NCBI GenBank assembly: GCA_965662645.1
Contig: CBFIII010000021.1
Location: forward strand, 1 to 54,390
DNA from: UBA5342 sp965662645
GTDB lineage: Bacteria > Bacteroidota > Bacteroidia > Bacteroidales > UBA5342
Direction: 5' to 3'
DNA length: 54,390 nucleotides
Shown: positions 17,595 through 26,421 of the stretch, one piece after another
Numbering within the stretch: the first letter of the stretch is position 1
Layout: each line of letters opens with the position of its first letter
Notes under the pieces: generated by a model
Told to the model about the DNA's origin: nothing
Database searches by the model: none
What the model saw: the letters and a program-made list of their open reading frames with translations, nothing else
Translations under genes and position numbers: made by a program

Positions 17595-20500
17595 CTACAG
17601 CTTCACTACCTTACGTACTTCTGTTTGTCCATCAATTGTAATTTTCAAAAGGCATACGCCGCTTTGGATAGGCACCATAAGAGGTTTTGATATATCAGTT
17701 GTGTGCGACAACTTTACTCCTTGCATATCGTAGAACTCTACAAGAACGGCTTTTCCCAGCGTATTGATTTTGATGCTTATTTTATCGTTCGTTGGGTTAG
17801 GAACTAGCGTAAGATGGGTTAGGGCTTCTTGCACCTCACCTAAGGCTGAAGTTGTACTAATATGATACACATCTCCTTCAAAGACGACTTCACATTGTGC
17901 TCTATCAAAGTCTAGTATCTGAATTTCAAAACAGTAATCGCACAAATTAATACAGGCTTCTCCTGTATAGTTTGTTTCAAAAGTCAGAATCTTAATCGTA
18001 TCGATCTCATCCACAAGTACCGCCGTATTTTGCAAACAACATTTTTTACTGGTGGTGCCAAAAAAGGTCAAGGTATCACCCGACAAGCGGTAGTTAAAGC
18101 CATTAGGGCAAAGAGAATTAGAGTCACTGATATAATTTATTTCATTCTTTTGCATAGCATCTCGTACTACAAGTACTTGCTCGTAGGTATCATAGTAGCC
18201 ACTCGCAGTGAATAGTTCTAATTGTACCCGATATGTGCCAGGCTGTATAAAGGTATATGATGCATTTTCTGTTTCTTGGACTCGCGTAGTACCTGCATCC
18301 TGAATGTTCCATTTATAAGATGCACTATCCTTATCTTCTATTATTGAGGTATTCCTGAACGTCACTTTAACTGGGGCATAATGATTGGTATCTATAGCTG
18401 AATAAGAAAAGGACACTTCTGGCGTCTTGTATATCAGGACGGCCTTGTTCTTTTCAATCTTCGTTTCTACGCCTTTGTGCCAAATCGTTAGGTTTACATC
18501 ATAATAGCCTGGAGTAGAATAGGCGTGTTTTATCACATTTCCGTCATAAATCACACGGATAGAGTCATCACCAAAGTCCCAACGTACAGAGTCAAAATTG
18601 GCAGTTTTAGATCCTGCAAAAGAAAACTCTAGCTCTAAATTTATATAGGCATTAGAATCATTGACTACCTCGTAATCCTCAAAGTCGTCTTTGATTAATA
18701 ACATTTGCTCGTAGGTATCATAGTAGCCACTCGCAGTGAATAGTTCCAATTGTACCCGATATGTGCCAGGCTGTGTAAAGGTATATAATGCATCTTTTGT
18801 TTCTTGGACTTGCGTAGTGCCTGCATCCTGAATGTTCCATTTATAAGATGCACTATCCTTATTTTCTGCTATTGAGGTATTGGTAAACGTCACTTCAACT
18901 GGGGCGTAATGATTGGTATCTATAGCTGTATAAGAAAAGGACACTTCTGGCGCCTTGTGTATTAGGACGGCCTTGTTCTTTTTAATTTTCGTTTCTACGC
19001 CATTGTGCCAAATTGTAAGGTTTACATCATAATAGCCTGGAGTAGAATAGGCGTGTTTTATCGCGTTTTCGCCATAAGTCACACGAATAGAGTCATCACC
19101 AAAGTCCCAACGTGTAGAGTCAAAATTGGCAAGTATAGGCCCTGCAAAAGAAAACTCTAGCTCTACATCTATATACGCATTAGAATCATTGACCACTTTG
19201 TAATCCTCAAAGTAGTCTTTAATCACTATGATTTCGTCATACTCTCCATAGCAGCCACCAACCTCTGTCAGTTCCAAAATAACCTGATATGTACCAGGTG
19301 TCTTAAACAAATAAGAGATGTTTTCCTCTTCTTTTATCACTTGCCCAACACTATCTTTTATGGTCCATTTGTAAGTAATGCTTTTGCTGCTTTCAACATA
19401 AGATGTGTTGGTAAACGCTACATCGAAGGGGGCATAATGATTGGTATCACTGACAGCATAAGAAAAGGATACCTCAGGAGCTTTGGCTAAAAAGACAGCA
19501 TCTTCCTTTTTAATATGTGTTTGTACGCCATTGTTCCAAATGGTGAGATTGACATCATAATAGCCAGGTATAGAATAAGAATGCTTTGTGTTGTTGGCGT
19601 CATATACCATACGGCTAGTGTTGTCGCCAAAATCCCAACGTATAGAATCAAAATCTTCTGATGCTGTACCTTCAAATGAAAATTCCACTTCTAAATCTAA
19701 GCAGGCTACATAACTATTTTCCACCTTAAAATCCTGAATAGGAGAAGTGAAATGTAAGAGATAACTTTCTTCATCCCAATCAATCAATTGATGATCTATC
19801 GCCATTCCTGCATCAGAAACCACGATGATAGAATCCAAGGTTTTGCCTTTAGTGATGTGTAGCGATTGATTGTCGCTGATGGGCAAGATGCTTTCTGGAA
19901 TAGTAATCGTTAAAACTTTATTGGTGCTATTCAAATCCGTTTGATAGCTTAGATTGCGGCGTTCGCGCCAGAAGTCGTTAAGTTCTTCGAAATTGAGAAG
20001 CTTTGTTTGGCCTTCGATGCGCTGCAACAACATATCTAAGGCGGCTAATTTATAGTCTTTGTCAGGATCAATGGAGAGTGTCACGGGGGCATAGTTGTCG
20101 CTATATTTACCTATGACTTCTTCCCAGATGTCCACTGCTTTGCTGTACTCGTCTTTATTCAGATAATCCACGGCATCGCTGATGTGGACAGGGATTTCTA
20201 GTACATCCATTGGGGATTCTGACGAGCTTTGACCTTTTTGCAGAAAATAGGGGAAACCTGTCATCACATCATTGGCATAAAAGCTACTCTCTGTCGTGTA
20301 TTGGGCTGTTTGCAGTCCTTCGGGCAAGTATTTATTAAACCTCATACTCCCTGAGCGGAAACTTGTAATGGCCCTGCCGCCATCCTGCTCGAGTATTTCT
20401 TTGGAGACTATAAGCTCACCCAAAACAGTGCCTCTTACAGTAGCATCACCATCGTTGAACGGAGAATAACTTTCTGCACTAATGCTTGAAACGCCCAAAG

Positions 20501-21539
20501 GAAAGACGTCATTATCATCAAAATCCTTGAAACCACCAACACTATTACTGCCTACCGTAAACCCGGCATCTAGTAAGGTATTAAGTAATTCTTTCCCCTG
20601 ATAATCATTATACAATGGGGCCGAGGCGTAATCGTTGATATACTTGGTGCCGATAAAATAATGGGCGGGGATATGATGCTCCTTTTCATAGTCGATAAAA
20701 CTTTGTGCATTTTCATAAGAATTCACCTTGTCCACATCGTGCGTAATGACGAGTGCCGACTTATAGTCTTTAGGTAAGGTATGTTTCCACACTGTTACTG
20801 GCATTTGATCTTCAATAATACCACGGATAAGTAAGGGTATTATGTCTGCTCCAGGTTCAAAGTCATTATTATAGCTGCGTTGTGCACTGAGATCGCGGTT
20901 GTTGCGGGGGAAGCAAACTAGGCGCTTACAAGAAGGACCGAAGAATACAGCTTTCCCATTCTCATAATTTTTGGAAGATATTGCAATTGAATTATCTTCA
21001 TAAAGAGCAAGGGGCGAATCGAATGACGCAAACAAATCAAAAACATTAAAAGAAACACCTCCACTTTCACCTAGAGGCAGTTTCAGTTCCAAAGGATCAT
21101 TTAACCATCGACTAAAGCTAGAATAGTTAGTGCTATTAATGTTTAACTCGTTATGAATATCTGTTTTTTGTTCACTTTCAACTAATTGTCCAAAAGTTGA
21201 TTCCATCATTTCTGTAGAATAATAATCAGCAAAAAGCACTCCACCATTGTCTAAAAAATTTGAGAAAATTTCATCTGTAAAACTATTTTCAAAAGGATTA
21301 TCACAGTTAACAATAAATACGACATCATAATCAACAATAGACTTAAAATCATCTAAAATATTGTTACAACTATCAATTTGAACAGTTGGGAAACCTGCTA
21401 TGTCATTAATAGTAGTAAATGGAACATCACTATTATCAATAAAACTATGTGTAGAATAGATGCCGACTTTCTGAGAAAATAAACTAGATGAAGTAACGAT
21501 GAAAAAAATTAAAAAATAATATTTTACTTTAATATTCAT
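17595..21539 (-). CDS. T9SS-secreted multidomain protein, long paralogue with three PKD-pair repeats
   Basis: This 1314-residue paralogue of the preceding protein has the order: signal peptide (1-22), GATase-like domain (about 23-210), CE4/NodB-like domain (about 250-480, VITHDVDK, SFRSGSMRFN), linker, three tandem ~176-residue PKD-pair units (about 615-1150, RWDFGDDS and YKWNIQD), a cysteine-rich module (about 1160-1240, KKCC, CINLCDYCFEI) and a T9SS sorting domain (LVPNPTNDKISI) to the end. It keeps the Asp-x-Asp of the deacetylase metal site better than its paralogue (THDVD against THEVD) but also has SNSVGG in place of the histidine motif. The central domain is nearly identical to the paralogue while the flanks have diverged. 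Substrate is unknown; a role in cell-surface polysaccharide binding or processing is a guess. Confidence 0.8.
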   Translation of the reverse strand: MNIKVKYYFLIFFIVTSSSLFSQKVGIYSTHSFIDNSDVPFTTINDIAGFPTVQIDSCNNILDDFKSIVDYDVVFIVNCDNPFENSFTDEIFSNFLDNGGVLFADYYSTEMMESTFGQLVESEQKTDIHNELNINSTNYSSFSRWLNDPLELKLPLGESGGVSFNVFDLFASFDSPLALYEDNSIAISSKNYENGKAVFFGPSCKRLVCFPRNNRDLSAQRSYNNDFEPGADIIPLLIRGIIEDQMPVTVWKHTLPKDYKSALVITHDVDKVNSYENAQSFIDYEKEHHIPAHYFIGTKYINDYASAPLYNDYQGKELLNTLLDAGFTVGSNSVGGFKDFDDNDVFPLGVSSISAESYSPFNDGDATVRGTVLGELIVSKEILEQDGGRAITSFRSGSMRFNKYLPEGLQTAQYTTESSFYANDVMTGFPYFLQKGQSSSESPMDVLEIPVHISDAVDYLNKDEYSKAVDIWEEVIGKYSDNYAPVTLSIDPDKDYKLAALDMLLQRIEGQTKLLNFEELNDFWRERRNLSYQTDLNSTNKVLTITIPESILPISDNQSLHITKGKTLDSIIVVSDAGMAIDHQLIDWDEESYLLHFTSPIQDFKVENSYVACLDLEVEFSFEGTASEDFDSIRWDFGDNTSRMVYDANNTKHSYSIPGYYDVNLTIWNNGVQTHIKKEDAVFLAKAPEVSFSYAVSDTNHYAPFDVAFTNTSYVESSKSITYKWTIKDSVGQVIKEEENISYLFKTPGTYQVILELTEVGGCYGEYDEIIVIKDYFEDYKVVNDSNAYIDVELEFSFAGPILANFDSTRWDFGDDSIRVTYGENAIKHAYSTPGYYDVNLTIWHNGVETKIKKNKAVLIHKAPEVSFSYTAIDTNHYAPVEVTFTNTSIAENKDSASYKWNIQDAGTTQVQETKDALYTFTQPGTYRVQLELFTASGYYDTYEQMLLIKDDFEDYEVVNDSNAYINLELEFSFAGSKTANFDSVRWDFGDDSIRVIYDGNVIKHAYSTPGYYDVNLTIWHKGVETKIEKNKAVLIYKTPEVSFSYSAIDTNHYAPVKVTFRNTSIIEDKDSASYKWNIQDAGTTRVQETENASYTFIQPGTYRVQLELFTASGYYDTYEQVLVVRDAMQKNEINYISDSNSLCPNGFNYRLSGDTLTFFGTTSKKCCLQNTAVLVDEIDTIKILTFETNYTGEACINLCDYCFEIQILDFDRAQCEVVFEGDVYHISTTSALGEVQEALTHLTLVPNPTNDKISIKINTLGKAVLVEFYDMQGVKLSHTTDISKPLMVPIQSGVCLLKITIDGQTEVRKVVKL
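18160..19730 (-). repeat. Three tandem ~528-bp units encoding PKD pairs
   Basis: Within the long T9SS gene, the marker TCGTAGGTAT recurs at 18181 and 18709, and its diverged form at 19234, giving periods of 528 and 525 bp (176 and 175 codons). The two units nearer the 3' end of the gene are highly similar at DNA level, so that duplication is recent; the third is older. Confidence 0.8.
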
Positions 21540-21559
21540 AATTGTAATATTTTATTTTT

Positions 21560-21656
21560 AATCCCACATAGTGGGTTTTTATTCCCCGCAGCTTTCTGCG
21601 AATAAAAAAAGTGTTTCGAATTGATACTCCGTCTGCTTGCAGTGGGGCAGTTCATT
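21560..21656. repeat. Dispersed hairpin repeat, copy B
   Basis: Near-identical to copy A: AATCCCACATAGTGGG, a CGCAGCTTTCTGCG hairpin, the shared middle GTGTTTCGAATTGATACTCC, and an AGTGGGGCAG end. It starts 21 bp upstream of the start codon of the long T9SS gene, so on that side it lies where a promoter or leader would be expected. Confidence 0.7.
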
Positions 21657-22757
21657 TGACACGATGAAATTCTGCATTCTCAACTATTAGGCGAATTGTT
21701 TTAATGAATAAAAATAAAACACAAAAACGAAGATGATCAATAAATACCTAATATTCGAACTATGATCTATATTTACCAATCAATTTACACAGTGAGTTAA
21801 TGACGCTCATGAAAAAATGTTATATAAGTAATTGATCTGAGCTTGATTATGTAGTTGTTTGATGGTGTGTTGATTGCGTTATTTTGCGCAGATGAAAGTT
21901 GTATTAGATGCTAAAATTTATCGCATTAATAGTCTAATAAACACCCCAATGTAACCCCATGTATTTAATCAAAACAAAACTACTGAAAATTTTTATGTTA
22001 TTGATGGATTTAGTATGGAATTTGATAAACCGCTTTCGACATACCAAATAGGGAATGTTTCAAAACGCAAATTTTAGATGTCGCAAAGTGATTTGAGCAA
22101 AGATGATGTCTTATTGACGAAAAATTTACTTTGTTGTTGGTTTCGTCATTAGTGAACGTTTTTTTTTTTGCTTGGGCATAGAATGTGTTTATGCCCGCAA
22201 TATCACATATATATCACATTTGTCAGAAGGCGGCTTTTGTAGCATTTATTGTAGAAATAGACAAGAAATCTCTCATCATTGCTGAGTGTTTTTGATCAAT
22301 AAGCTGTTATAAATACGCTCATTGTCAAAGGTCTAAATATAACAGAAAAATGCAGGATGTTTTATTCTTTTAAATTATGAATGGATGGGCTTGTTTTTGA
22401 AGTCGGCTTTGATAATTAGTTTTGAGTTTTAATTTTTGTCTTTTAGAACAAGGAGTTTGTCAAGCAATATTTCTCTTAGAATTTTTGGCATATAATCCTC
22501 TTCAATTTTATCTTGCAAAGACAATGTGAATTCCTCAAAGTTTTAGATTTTCAACTGTTTGAGGAATTGTTTGCCTTTGATTTGCTATTTTTTTGATACC
22601 CCCTTAAAGCTCATTAAAAAGCGATTGGAAACAGGATAGTTAAAATTCTTGAAAGTTAGACGATTAGCTGGTAGTGGGAGTTTATGTATGAGAGTTTATT
22701 TTTATAACGTTTTCTGAAAAAGGTAGAGACAGGCAGTGATCAGGTTTGCACCATTTA
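21657..22757. other. 1.1-kb AT-rich region without a gene
   Basis: No coding frame here looks real. The region contains one copy of a long direct repeat (22092-22370) and otherwise unrecognised AT-rich DNA. Its right end leads into the broken toxin gene. Confidence 0.5.
22092..22370. repeat. ~279-bp direct repeat, left copy
   Basis: This segment, from TTTGAGCAAAGATGATGTC to GATGTTTTATTC, recurs in the same orientation at 23373-23647 with scattered substitutions and short indels. The two copies flank the ParD/ParE module. No gene is encoded in either strand of the repeat. Confidence 0.8.
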
Positions 22758-23059
22758 TTATTCACTGAGCCTATGTTTAATGTCCATACTTTGATGTAAA
22801 ATTCTGATTACTTCTATAACGTTATCATTTGATTTTTTGTAAAAGATGAGGTGGGATTTAACTTTTGACATTCTGTAGCCATTTCTTACGTAATCAATTT
22901 TTCTGCTTAAATTGAAATTGCTTGTAATGAATTCAATTTCATTTATTATCAAACTATGATATCTGTCGGCTTGTTCCAGTGACCATTTTTATAAAGTGTA
23001 TAGCCAGATTTTTTCTAAATCTTCGATGGCTTTTTACTAATTCGATATTTTTGAATCAT
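22758..23059 (-). pseudogene. RelE/ParE-family toxin, disrupted
   Basis: The intended gene starts with ATG at 23059, overlapping the antitoxin stop as ATGA, and encodes MIQKYRISKK. The frame is lost at an A run near 23028 (five A where six would restore it). In the other frame it continues IEDLEKIWLYTL, meets an in-frame TAA, and then reads KWSLEQADRYHSLIINEIEF and on to the ParE-like C terminus with GYRMSKVKSHLIFYKK. One frameshift plus one nonsense codon means no full toxin can be made by normal translation. The remaining open frame (22758-22952) covers only the last 64 residues. Confidence 0.8.
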
Positions 23060-23298
23060 AGGTGTTTTTTATGTAGTTCTTCTAAGTGATTTTTTGCATC
23101 GCAATTTTGAACCATAGTACTTTCCTCTCCTTCAATTAATGCGTGTCTTATTTCTTTTATCTTTCTTTCTTCTGATTCTAAAAGTCTTAGTGCAGATCGA
23201 ACTACTTCACTTGCTGAGTTGTATTTTCCTGATTCAATTGATGAATTGATGAAGTTTTCAAAGTGTGTACTTAATGATATAGATGTATTTCGCCCCAT
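23056..23298 (-). CDS. ParD-like ribbon-helix-helix antitoxin
   Basis: This 80-residue protein has an N-terminal ribbon-helix-helix DNA-binding region (residues 1-45, NTSISLSTHFENFI and SASEVVRSALRLLE) and a charged C-terminal tail that would wrap the toxin. It is the antitoxin of a type II ParDE module, and it overlaps the toxin start by ATGA. It is intact while its toxin is broken, so it may persist as a repressor or as protection against related toxins encoded elsewhere. A perfect palindrome 23 bp upstream is its likely operator. Confidence 0.88.
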   Translation of the reverse strand: MGRNTSISLSTHFENFINSSIESGKYNSASEVVRSALRLLESEERKIKEIRHALIEGEESTMVQNCDAKNHLEELHKKHL

Positions 23299-23320
23299 GT
23301 TAATATATTTTTAGTTAAAA

Positions 23321-23337
23321 TTACCAATGATTGGTAA
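23321..23337. promoter_or_regulatory. Perfect 17-bp palindrome, likely ParD operator
   Basis: TTACCAAT-G-ATTGGTAA is perfectly symmetrical around one base and lies 23 bp upstream of the antitoxin start. Ribbon-helix-helix antitoxins autoregulate at such short palindromes. Confidence 0.65.
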
Positions 23338-23372
23338 CTTAGTCAAATGCTTTGAAATATTCAGTTGAATCT

Positions 23373-23647
23373 TTTGAGCAAAGATGATGTCTTATTGACG
23401 AAAAATTTACTTTGTTGTTGGTTTCGTCATTAGTGAAAGTTTTTTTGCTTGGGCATAGAATGTGTTTATACCTGCGATATCATGTATATATCACATTTAT
23501 CAAAAGACAACTTTTGTTGCGTTTATCATAGAAATAGACAAGAAATCTCTCATCATTTCTGAGTGTTTTTGATCAATATGCCTTCATAAATATACTCATT
23601 GTCAAAGGTATAAATAAAATAGAAGAATGCAAGATGTTTTATTCTAT
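23373..23647. repeat. ~275-bp direct repeat, right copy
   Basis: Second copy of the repeat at 22092-22370, same orientation. It fills nearly all the space between the antitoxin promoter and the 3' end of the ABC-F gene. Differences from the left copy are mostly transitions and changes in T-run length. Confidence 0.8.
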
Positions 23648-23688
23648 TCGATGAAGTAAGCAATTCAACATGGGAAGCTAATTGTTAG

Positions 23689-25620
23689 TTAGCCTTGTTT
23701 TTTAGCTTCTTCCAATTGTTCCGTTAAGTTCTCCCACTGTTTCATTAAATTGTCCAATTCTACTTTTACCGCTTCATATTCGGTGTATAAACCTCCAATG
23801 TCTTCGGTGGCGTCGGCTAACTGTTTTTCTAATTCTGCTAAGCGTTCTTCTTTTGCGGTGATCGCTTTTTCTGTATCCTCTATGTCGCGTTCTGCGTAGC
23901 GTATTTTCTTATTCAGCTTTTTGCGTAGCGCATAATTCATCTTTTTCCCAGATGTCTCTTCCTTTTCGGTTTTAGGATCGTTTTTTTTCTTATACTCTAA
24001 TTCCTGAAGGTTATCCATATTCTTTTTACTCAGGAACTCATAAATGCCTCCTAGATGTGTCTTAAGTCCTCCATCTTTAAATTCATAGATTTTATCCACT
24101 AAACCATCTAAGAAATCACGGTCGTGAGACACAATGATAGCGGTGCCATCAAAGGCTTTAATGGCTTCTTTCAGCACGTCTTTCGATTGTATATCCAGGT
24201 GGTTGGTGGGCTCATCTAAGATGAGGACATTCACGGGTTCTAGCAAGAGTTTTATCATGGCTAAACGTGTGCGCTCTCCACCTGATAGTACTTTTATCTT
24301 TTTCTCTATGGTGTCGCCACTAAACATAAAAGAACCTAAAATGCTACGTATCTTAGTTCGGATGTCGCCCACAGCTACGTTATCGATGGTTTGGAATACG
24401 GTGAGGTTTTCGTCCATCAGTTGAGCTTGATTCTGAGCAAAATAACCGAGTTTTGCTTGTTTCCCTTTGCGGAACTTACCTACTCCTTCAAGTTCTCCAA
24501 TGATGGCTTTTACTAAGGTAGATTTACCCTCACCATTACGACCTACAAAAGCAATTTTTTCTCCTCGTTCTATGAGGAAATCAATATTTTTTAGTACGAA
24601 AGTATCGTCATAACCTAGACTGTAATTTTCTCCTTCGGCAATGAGAATGCCTGAGTGTGGGGCAGGGGGAAATTTAAGACTAAGCATCGCGCTGTCTTCT
24701 TCGTCTATTTCTACTCTATCTAGTTTTTCTAGCTGCTTGATGCGTGACTGTACTTGATTAGATTTTGTTGCTTTATAGCGAAATTTCTCAATGAAATCTT
24801 CGGTATCTTTAATGGTTTTTTGCTGATTCTGATGAGCGCGTATTTGTTGATCTTTGCGTTCTTCGCGCAACTGTAGATAATGCGTGTAATTGGTTTTGTA
24901 GTCGTGTGCTTTCCCTAATATGAGCTCTATGGTACGGTTGGTCACATTATCGAGGAAAGCTCTATCGTGAGAGACTAAGATCACGGCACCGCCATAACTT
25001 TTTAAGAAATTCTCAAGCCATTGAATCGATTCTATATCCAAGTGGTTGGTGGGTTCATCTAAGAGTAGAACGTCGGGTTGTTGTAGTAGGAGTTTCGCCA
25101 ATTCTATGCGCATACGCCATCCGCCCGAAAATTCGTCAGTAGGACGGTTGAAGTCTTTGCGCTCAAAACCTAAACCCAAAAGGGCTTTCTCAGCGCCACC
25201 GGCTACATTTTGTCCTCCATGAAGCATATATTGTTCATTAGCTTCACTGACCTGTTCTATGAGTTTTGTATAGCCTTCACTTTCATAGTCCGTGCGTTCG
25301 GCTAACTCATTATTCCAGTGTTCTATTTTTGCTTTTATTTCATTGATGACTTTAAAAGCCTTATTGGCCTCTTCTAAGATAGTAGCATCGTCTGCCAATA
25401 GCATATTTTGAGGCAGATAACCAATGGTGCAGTTTTGAGGTTTGGTGATAACTCCTTCCGAAGGAAACTGTTCGCCCGCTATCATCTTAAGTATTGTACT
25501 TTTACCCGCACCATTTTTACCTACCAAACCGATTTTGTCTTTTATTGTGACCAGAAAAGAGATTTTGTCTAATAGGGTGAAGCCACCAAAATGAACGCTG
25601 ATATTATCTATAGAAATCAT
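23689..25620 (-). CDS. ABC-F family ATPase (Uup/YdiF-like)
   Basis: This 643-residue soluble protein has two ABC nucleotide-binding domains and no membrane segments. Domain 1 has Walker A GKNGAGKST (34-42), signature FSGGWRMRIELA and Walker B LLLDEPTNHLD. Domain 2 has Walker A GRNGEGKST, signature LSGGERTRLA and LILDEPTNHLD. Both are joined by the ABC-F linker (about 235-315), and a charged coiled-coil C terminus (about 540-643) follows. ABC-F proteins act on the ribosome in translation or antibiotic protection; this one looks like a housekeeping type conserved in Bacteroidota. A -7-like box is found 27 bp upstream of the start. Confidence 0.92.
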   Translation of the reverse strand: MISIDNISVHFGGFTLLDKISFLVTIKDKIGLVGKNGAGKSTILKMIAGEQFPSEGVITKPQNCTIGYLPQNMLLADDATILEEANKAFKVINEIKAKIEHWNNELAERTDYESEGYTKLIEQVSEANEQYMLHGGQNVAGGAEKALLGLGFERKDFNRPTDEFSGGWRMRIELAKLLLQQPDVLLLDEPTNHLDIESIQWLENFLKSYGGAVILVSHDRAFLDNVTNRTIELILGKAHDYKTNYTHYLQLREERKDQQIRAHQNQQKTIKDTEDFIEKFRYKATKSNQVQSRIKQLEKLDRVEIDEEDSAMLSLKFPPAPHSGILIAEGENYSLGYDDTFVLKNIDFLIERGEKIAFVGRNGEGKSTLVKAIIGELEGVGKFRKGKQAKLGYFAQNQAQLMDENLTVFQTIDNVAVGDIRTKIRSILGSFMFSGDTIEKKIKVLSGGERTRLAMIKLLLEPVNVLILDEPTNHLDIQSKDVLKEAIKAFDGTAIIVSHDRDFLDGLVDKIYEFKDGGLKTHLGGIYEFLSKKNMDNLQELEYKKKNDPKTEKEETSGKKMNYALRKKLNKKIRYAERDIEDTEKAITAKEERLAELEKQLADATEDIGGLYTEYEAVKVELDNLMKQWENLTEQLEEAKKQG

Positions 25621-25646
25621 AAAGTATGTTATTCAAAAAAGAAGCA

Positions 25647-25654
25647 CAAAAGTA
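25647..25654 (-). promoter_or_regulatory. Candidate -7 box for the ABC-F gene
   Basis: TACTTTTG on the minus strand matches the Bacteroidota -7 consensus TAnnTTTG and lies 27 bp upstream of the start codon. No clear TTG-type -33 element is found at the expected distance. Confidence 0.4.
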
Positions 25655-25938
25655 CTTAAACTAATCGAGGACTTAAAGTCGGATGTGATAAGATCGTTAT
25701 CTATTCCTTAGTATAAGTATTATTCGCTCATTATAAGGGTGTTAGTCGTGTGTGAGTTATGATATCTTTCTTATCCTTTTGTGGGCGCAACAGTTTATAT
25801 CAAGTAATGTTGCTGATAAGCATAAAATGTCGTTTTGCTCTGCAAGGAACTAGGAGGTCTAACTATTAGAGAGTGCTTTACTACTTACAACGGTAAGAAT
25901 ATATAAATGTCACAAGATCCAAAAGCAGCTGAGCTGCG

Positions 25939-26123
25939 ACAGTATGGTAAAAACAATAATGCCCCTTAGCGCAGGAGTCTCGTAGAGGTGATGTTTTATT
26001 ATGTTGATTTTTCTTTTGTTTATCTCTTGTTGTCTATTTGTACAAAGAGGTGAAATAATAAAATACGTATGTCACTCCTCTGAGCTTTCTTGAAACGTTT
26101 TAACAACGTTTTTACCATACTGT
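25939..26123. repeat. Fold-back element with 16-bp perfect inverted ends
   Basis: ACAGTATGGTAAAAAC (25939-25954) and its exact reverse complement (26108-26123) bound a 185-bp element. Inside, AGAGGTGATG...TTTTATTAT and AATAATAAAAT...CACTCCTCT continue the symmetry imperfectly. The layout is MITE-like. It is in the ~770-bp gap between the ABC-F gene and the phosphoesterase; no gene is seen there. Confidence 0.5.
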
Positions 26124-26204
26124 AACCTCTCTTAGGCTTGTGTTATGTCGTTTAGTGTGGGTAAGTTTTATCCCTTAATGATGTGACTTCATATTTTTAC
26201 GTAA

Positions 26205-26375
26205 AATAACACCGTCCCGATGGGACTTTTTGTTTTCATTAATAATTGTTTAGTTACCATAACATCGTCCTTACAGGACTTTATGAAATAATTTATTTTT
26301 TAAGGTGTCATAGGTACGTAGTTATGTTAGTTCCTAAATTCGTTATTTTTAAATTCTGTAGGGATGGTGTTATGA
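26205..26375. repeat. Three REP-like palindromic units
   Basis: Units around GTCCCGATGGGAC (26214), GTCCTTACAGGAC (26266) and, inverted, CTGTAGGGATGGTGTTAT (26356) share the flank ATAACAyCGTCC. They resemble the units of the array at 50365-50756 and continue to the 3' end of the phosphoesterase gene. Confidence 0.5.
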
Positions 26376-26421
26376 CTACGTATAATTTCAACCCATATAA
26401 AATGACATAGAGCCTGTTTCC

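Noticed and set aside
22092..22370. Long direct repeat as a duplicated gene fragment
   Set aside because: All six frames have frequent stops and no recognisable protein motifs, so I treat it as noncoding repeat DNA.
22758..22952. 64-residue frame as a complete small protein
   Set aside because: It begins in the middle of a ParE-like sequence; upstream bases encode the missing N terminus interrupted by a stop and a frameshift.
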